The notes beneath the pieces are model-generated. The model did no database searches. It saw only the letters and a list, made by a program, of their open reading frames with translations, and was not told the DNA's origin. A DNA stretch of 22,110 nt, taken from Gnetum montanum. Lineage: Eukaryota; Streptophyta; Gnetopsida; Gnetales; Gnetaceae. The stretch lies in contig MNCI01006496.1 of the NCBI GenBank assembly GCA_015680685.1, forward strand, positions 455,978 through 478,087, given 5' to 3'. Below, piece after piece: positions 19,705 to 22,110 of this stretch. Position numbers and translations under genes: made by a program. The stretch's first letter is position 1, and each line of letters opens with the position of its first letter.

Positions 19705-20080
19705 TATGCTAGTTTAAGGTCTTGGAGGACCATCACTGGGTTGAAGAGGTAAGAAGAATGCTAAAATTTCCAGTTTAAGGTCATAGCAGACCATAACCAT
19801 GCAAAATTGTAGATCATAGTTGCCAGTTTAAGGTCTTAGCCAACTATAACTAGGCTTAAAAATAAAAGAAATGCTAACATTGCTAGTTTAAGGTTGTAGT
19901 AGACCATAGCAATGTAATGTTGTACATTAGAGTTGTTAGTTTAAGGTCATAGCGGACCATTACCATGCAAACTTTGATGCCAAAAATTGCCAGTTTAAGG
20001 TTTTGGTGGATCGTCACTAGGTTTAACACATAAAAGGGATGTTAAGATTGTTAGTTTAAGATCATAGTAGACTATAACTG
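19705..20080 (+). repeat. Right array: seven cores in alternating 53/61-bp steps
   Basis: Seven copies of a 29-bp core (GCYAGTTTAAGGTCATAGYA-like, then GACCATAAC) start at 19708, 19769, 19822, 19882, 19935, 19989 and 20050. Steps are 61, 53, 60, 53, 54 and 61 bp. The longer steps carry an A-rich spacer with an AAGAAATGCTAA-like end. The shorter ones carry CATGCAAAATTGTAG-like spacers. The order is long, short, long, short, short, long. It is therefore a two-subtype array with a basic dimer near 114 bp. Core and orientation match the left array on the far side of pol. Confidence 0.9.
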
Positions 20081-20860
20081 GGTCACAGTGTAAGAAAATG
20101 AAGTCAAAAGTTTTATGGATCTGGATGTTATGCTGCAGTAGACCCCAGCTACGCTACAATAGACTACTGCTACACTGCAGAGGGTGTCCCACGTTACATG
20201 TGGGATGTGGAACACTCTAAAAGTGACATGTGTTTTAATCATCTGGGCTATAAATAAGGGATTACCCCCTGGTAATCTTGTCACTTTCACTATTAGAGAT
20301 AACACCCAGAGTGTAGTATGGTTGAGCCGAGAGACAGCGTAATGTCCATAGCGTAACAGTTGATACATCTGACTTGTGAGCAGAGTGATGGTGCACAAGA
20401 GTGAACACTGGCATCAGGGGCTTTCCAACCTAGATGAAGGGGAGTGCACATTGCAACGTCTTCCCAAGGCACATGTTGAGGAGCAGTAGAAGGCCCCATC
20501 TGCCCAGTAAGTCACTATGCTACCCTCGTTTTCGTTATGCAATCTATCAATTTAAATCGCTACTACCGTCACTATGTTTTGGTTGTTACAATCATCATTG
20601 TTTCTATGCTATAACTATTATTATTTCCTTGCTGCCACTTTTGTCACTATGTCGTGGCTGTCGCCACTCTGGCCATGATGGTCGTGGCATTTGCCATGCT
20701 ACGGTTGGTTCACAACACTACTCTAGCCACCATTGTTGGGAATGGATGATATGCCATCACAGGTGTTTAGGCGGTCCTGACGTAGTGCACGTTCAATGTG
20801 GCATAGCACCCATGAAGGGGATTTTTTGCTTGTAAGGTTTCTAGGCAACCTAACGTATAT
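20081..20860. other. Leader region of the Tat-like element, no gene
   Basis: Contains a CTGCAGT / ACTGCAG inverted repeat around 20133-20180, a CCCAC / GTGGG hairpin near 20188-20205, and the plus-strand TATA-like box listed separately. A 108-codon minus frame (20072-20398) and a 133-codon plus frame (20434-20835) have no family resemblance; Gag, expected here on the minus strand, is not present. Confidence 0.45.
20249..20277 (+). promoter_or_regulatory. Plus-strand TATA-like box followed by a perfect hairpin
   Basis: TATAAATA at 20249-20256 is followed after three bases by GATTACC-CCCT-GGTAATC (20260-20277), a perfect 7-bp stem with a 4-nt loop. The orientation is opposite to the surrounding element. 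It may be a relic LTR promoter of another element or a chance match. No gene is recognised downstream. Confidence 0.35.
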
Positions 20861-21420
20861 CTAGCATAGCGTAGCATGTGTAGTGAGGAGCTTTCTTTTT
20901 TCTTGCATTTCATTTTGCTGCATTTCACATAGGGGGACAAGGCCAAGGTAATGAGGATGTTGTATGTATTTATTTTTTCATGTCATGTCATTTTTGTGAG
21001 CATAACTGATGGGCTATGTTACATTCTTGGTTTGTCATGCTATGCTACCATAGCTGCTGCGCTACTATGCTAGCAGGCCTACTACGCTAGCAGACTTGCT
21101 ACACTATTAAAGCTACTACATTTCTACACTTTTTTTAGTATTATATTTTCCACTTTGTGATTTTTGTTATATTGTTCCATCTGTCATACTTGCCACTTTG
21201 CTACGCTGCACAAGGTGTGATCATCTTGCTACGCTATGCATACTGCAGCTATTGCTCTTGTGCAAAGTGTAGCTACTACGCTACACTGTATAGGGTGTTC
21301 TTGCTACACTATGTTGTGTAGGGTATGCCTACGACACTACACTATGTAGGGCATAGCCTCTACGCTGTGCAAGATGCATCCACTACACGTGATACCTTGC
21401 TATGCTACATGTAGTGTTTG
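20861..21420. repeat. Irregular GCTACGCTATG-type repeats in the leader
   Basis: Many short copies and inverted copies of GCTACGC / GCTACAC / CATAGCGTAGC occur (for example 20862-20875, 21040-21110, 21199-21210, 21222-21250, 21270-21420), spaced roughly 30-50 bp in the right half. These are the same motif family as the phased hairpins at 13781-15030, linking the two outer parts of the element. They are not regularly phased here. Confidence 0.6.
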
Positions 21421-21463
21421 ATTCTGTTTTACCAAGGAAAACCTGTACACTCAGGGTCATGCT

Positions 21464-22110
21464 TGTACTAACCTAAATCGTCGATGTGAGGCTGGAATGG
21501 AAACAAACACCGAAAGATTGTTGGGCAGCCACAGCTGACCCTGCCTTCGCTTGAGGGCAAGCTAGAAAATGGAACAAAGGCAGAGTGCCTTGGATGATTT
21601 GCACGCAAATCAACCAAGGACTTCCCCGAGCGTAAGCTACGTCTAGCGTTGGGGTTATCGTGAACGATGTAAACAGGATGTAAACAGAATGCAAACAGCG
21701 ACACAAAAATGTAAACAGAGTGTACTGAATTATAAATAAAGCACAAACCGAGCTATATTGTAAACAAAGCATAAACTGAAGTAAATAACGTAAATAGGAG
21801 GCAATGAACTTTATTGTATTGTTTAATAGAAATGTATGCACCGGTCGAAGTGTAGCTGCACATGTGGATGGCAGATCAAGCACTAAGCCCCGGGATGATT
21901 TCTGAAGTGACAATGCAATAATGTGATGTGATGAACGTGAGAAATACTTGGATGCCAATAGTCAGATGTGTCGAGCGCCCAAGGATTGCCAGTTCTGTAA
22001 TTTCTCAGAATTTCCAATGTCTCTAATTTTTGCCTCCAATTGCCCCCCCTTTGATTTATGTGAATTGACAGGGTATTTATAGGGTTGGGCCATGCTCCGG
22101 CATAGAATTT
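21464..22110 (-). repeat. R-U5 part of the 5' LTR (copy B), runs off the window
   Basis: It begins TGTACTAACCTAAATC, matching the end of copy A, and carries a minus-strand TATAAATA box at 22081-22074, 610 bp from that end. The interior includes several GTAAACA-type repeats (AATGTAAACAGAGTG, GATGTAAACAG) at 21665-21775. The minus sequence just inside the LTR end (AGCATGACCCTGAGTG) is where the primer site should be. It does not start with TGG, and I cannot assign a tRNA. Open minus frames here (up to 161 codons) lie in R-U5 and look fortuitous. Confidence 0.6.
22074..22081 (-). promoter_or_regulatory. TATA box of LTR copy B
   Basis: Minus-strand TATAAATACCC; same box and similar spacing to the LTR end as in copy A (13685-13692). 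It would drive minus-strand transcription of the Tat-like element. Confidence 0.6.

Larger units (their letters stand above)
13052..22110 (-). mobile_element. Ty3/gypsy (Tat-like) element, minus strand, runs off the window
   Basis: The element reads right to left: 5' LTR piece (21464 to beyond 22110), a non-coding leader with GCTACG hairpins, the right repeat array, pol (19597-17207), the left repeat array, a non-coding 3' region, and a 3' LTR segment whose outer end is 13052. It interrupts the 3' LTR of the plus-strand element. Gag and protease are not seen anywhere, so only pol coding remains. The target-site duplication cannot be checked because the right end is outside the window. Tat-like assignment rests on RT and integrase phrases (KDDFPLP, PFGLKNAGATYQ, CQ-HGNLIH) and on long non-coding, repeat-bearing UTRs. 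Confidence 0.7.

Noticed and set aside
16868-20080. Regularly spaced cores looking superficially like a CRISPR array
   Set aside because: The window is plant nuclear DNA with LTR elements; spacers are related to each other, cores vary, and there are no cas genes.
20434-20835. 133-codon plus-strand frame, His/Cys-rich, downstream of the TATA-like box
   Set aside because: Its His/Cys content comes from CCAC and TGCC-rich low-complexity DNA; there is no regular zinc-finger spacing, and no relative is recognised.
21473-21958. 161-codon open frame on the minus strand, the longest in the window
   Set aside because: It lies wholly in the R-U5 part of LTR copy B, shows no domain or compositional sign of a protein, and the colinear part of copy A has no matching frame.

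Overview
This window reads as nuclear DNA from a seed plant with a large, repeat-filled genome. A gymnosperm is my guess, from how old and degraded the elements are; nothing in the sequence proves it. I find no intact gene. Everything recognisable is a decayed LTR retrotransposon, a fossil coding region, a captured host-gene fragment or a satellite-like repeat. Most broken frames carry stop codons explained by C-to-T or G-to-A change (CAA/CAG/CGA/TGG to stop) with few or no frameshifts, as expected for long-methylated plant transposons.

Layout. (1) 1-2680: AT-rich DNA without genes, holding one clean 84-bp tandem duplication (1887-2054). (2) 2690-4440, minus strand: a fossil coding region of unknown identity with coiled-coil stretches and many Gln-to-stop changes. 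(3) About 4889-8634, minus strand: a Ty1/copia relic. It has a 5' LTR candidate, an initiator-Met-tRNA primer site (8047-8058), a Gag frame from 8005 (DUF4219-like start, UBN2 domain, mutated CCHC knuckle), a coiled-coil continuation to 6423 and a PPT-like motif at 4889-4903. No protease, integrase or reverse transcriptase is visible. (4) 8640-13051, plus strand: a second, probably Ty3/gypsy-type, non-autonomous element. Its 5' LTR is 8640-9210, primer site 9213-9224, PPT-like end about 12921-12934, and its 3' LTR starts at 12935. Instead of gag-pol it carries a G-quadruplex-prone tract, 22-bp and 21-bp minisatellites, and a CCR4/Angel-like deadenylase (EEP nuclease) pseudogene fragment (12197-12685).

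(5) 13052 to the window end, minus strand: a Ty3/gypsy (Tat-like) element inserted into that 3' LTR. Two LTR-like segments (13052 upward and 21464 upward) both start TGTAC and both have a minus-strand TATAAATA box 610-633 bp from that end. Between them lies one 797-codon pol frame (17207-19597). It contains RT, an integrase and its C-terminal domain, but the RNase H region is deleted in frame, RT YxDD reads YIDN, the integrase catalytic Glu reads Lys, and there are about 17 stops. No gag is seen.

The pol is bracketed by two arrays built on the same core (GCTAGTTTAAGGTCATAGCA). The left array has a period of about 30 bp; the right has alternating steps of about 53 and 61 bp. Farther out, hairpin-forming GCTACGCTATG motifs occur on both sides, on the left phased about every 205 bp. 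Nothing here is expected to make a working protein. The interest lies in the repeat architecture, the nesting order and the captured host-gene piece.
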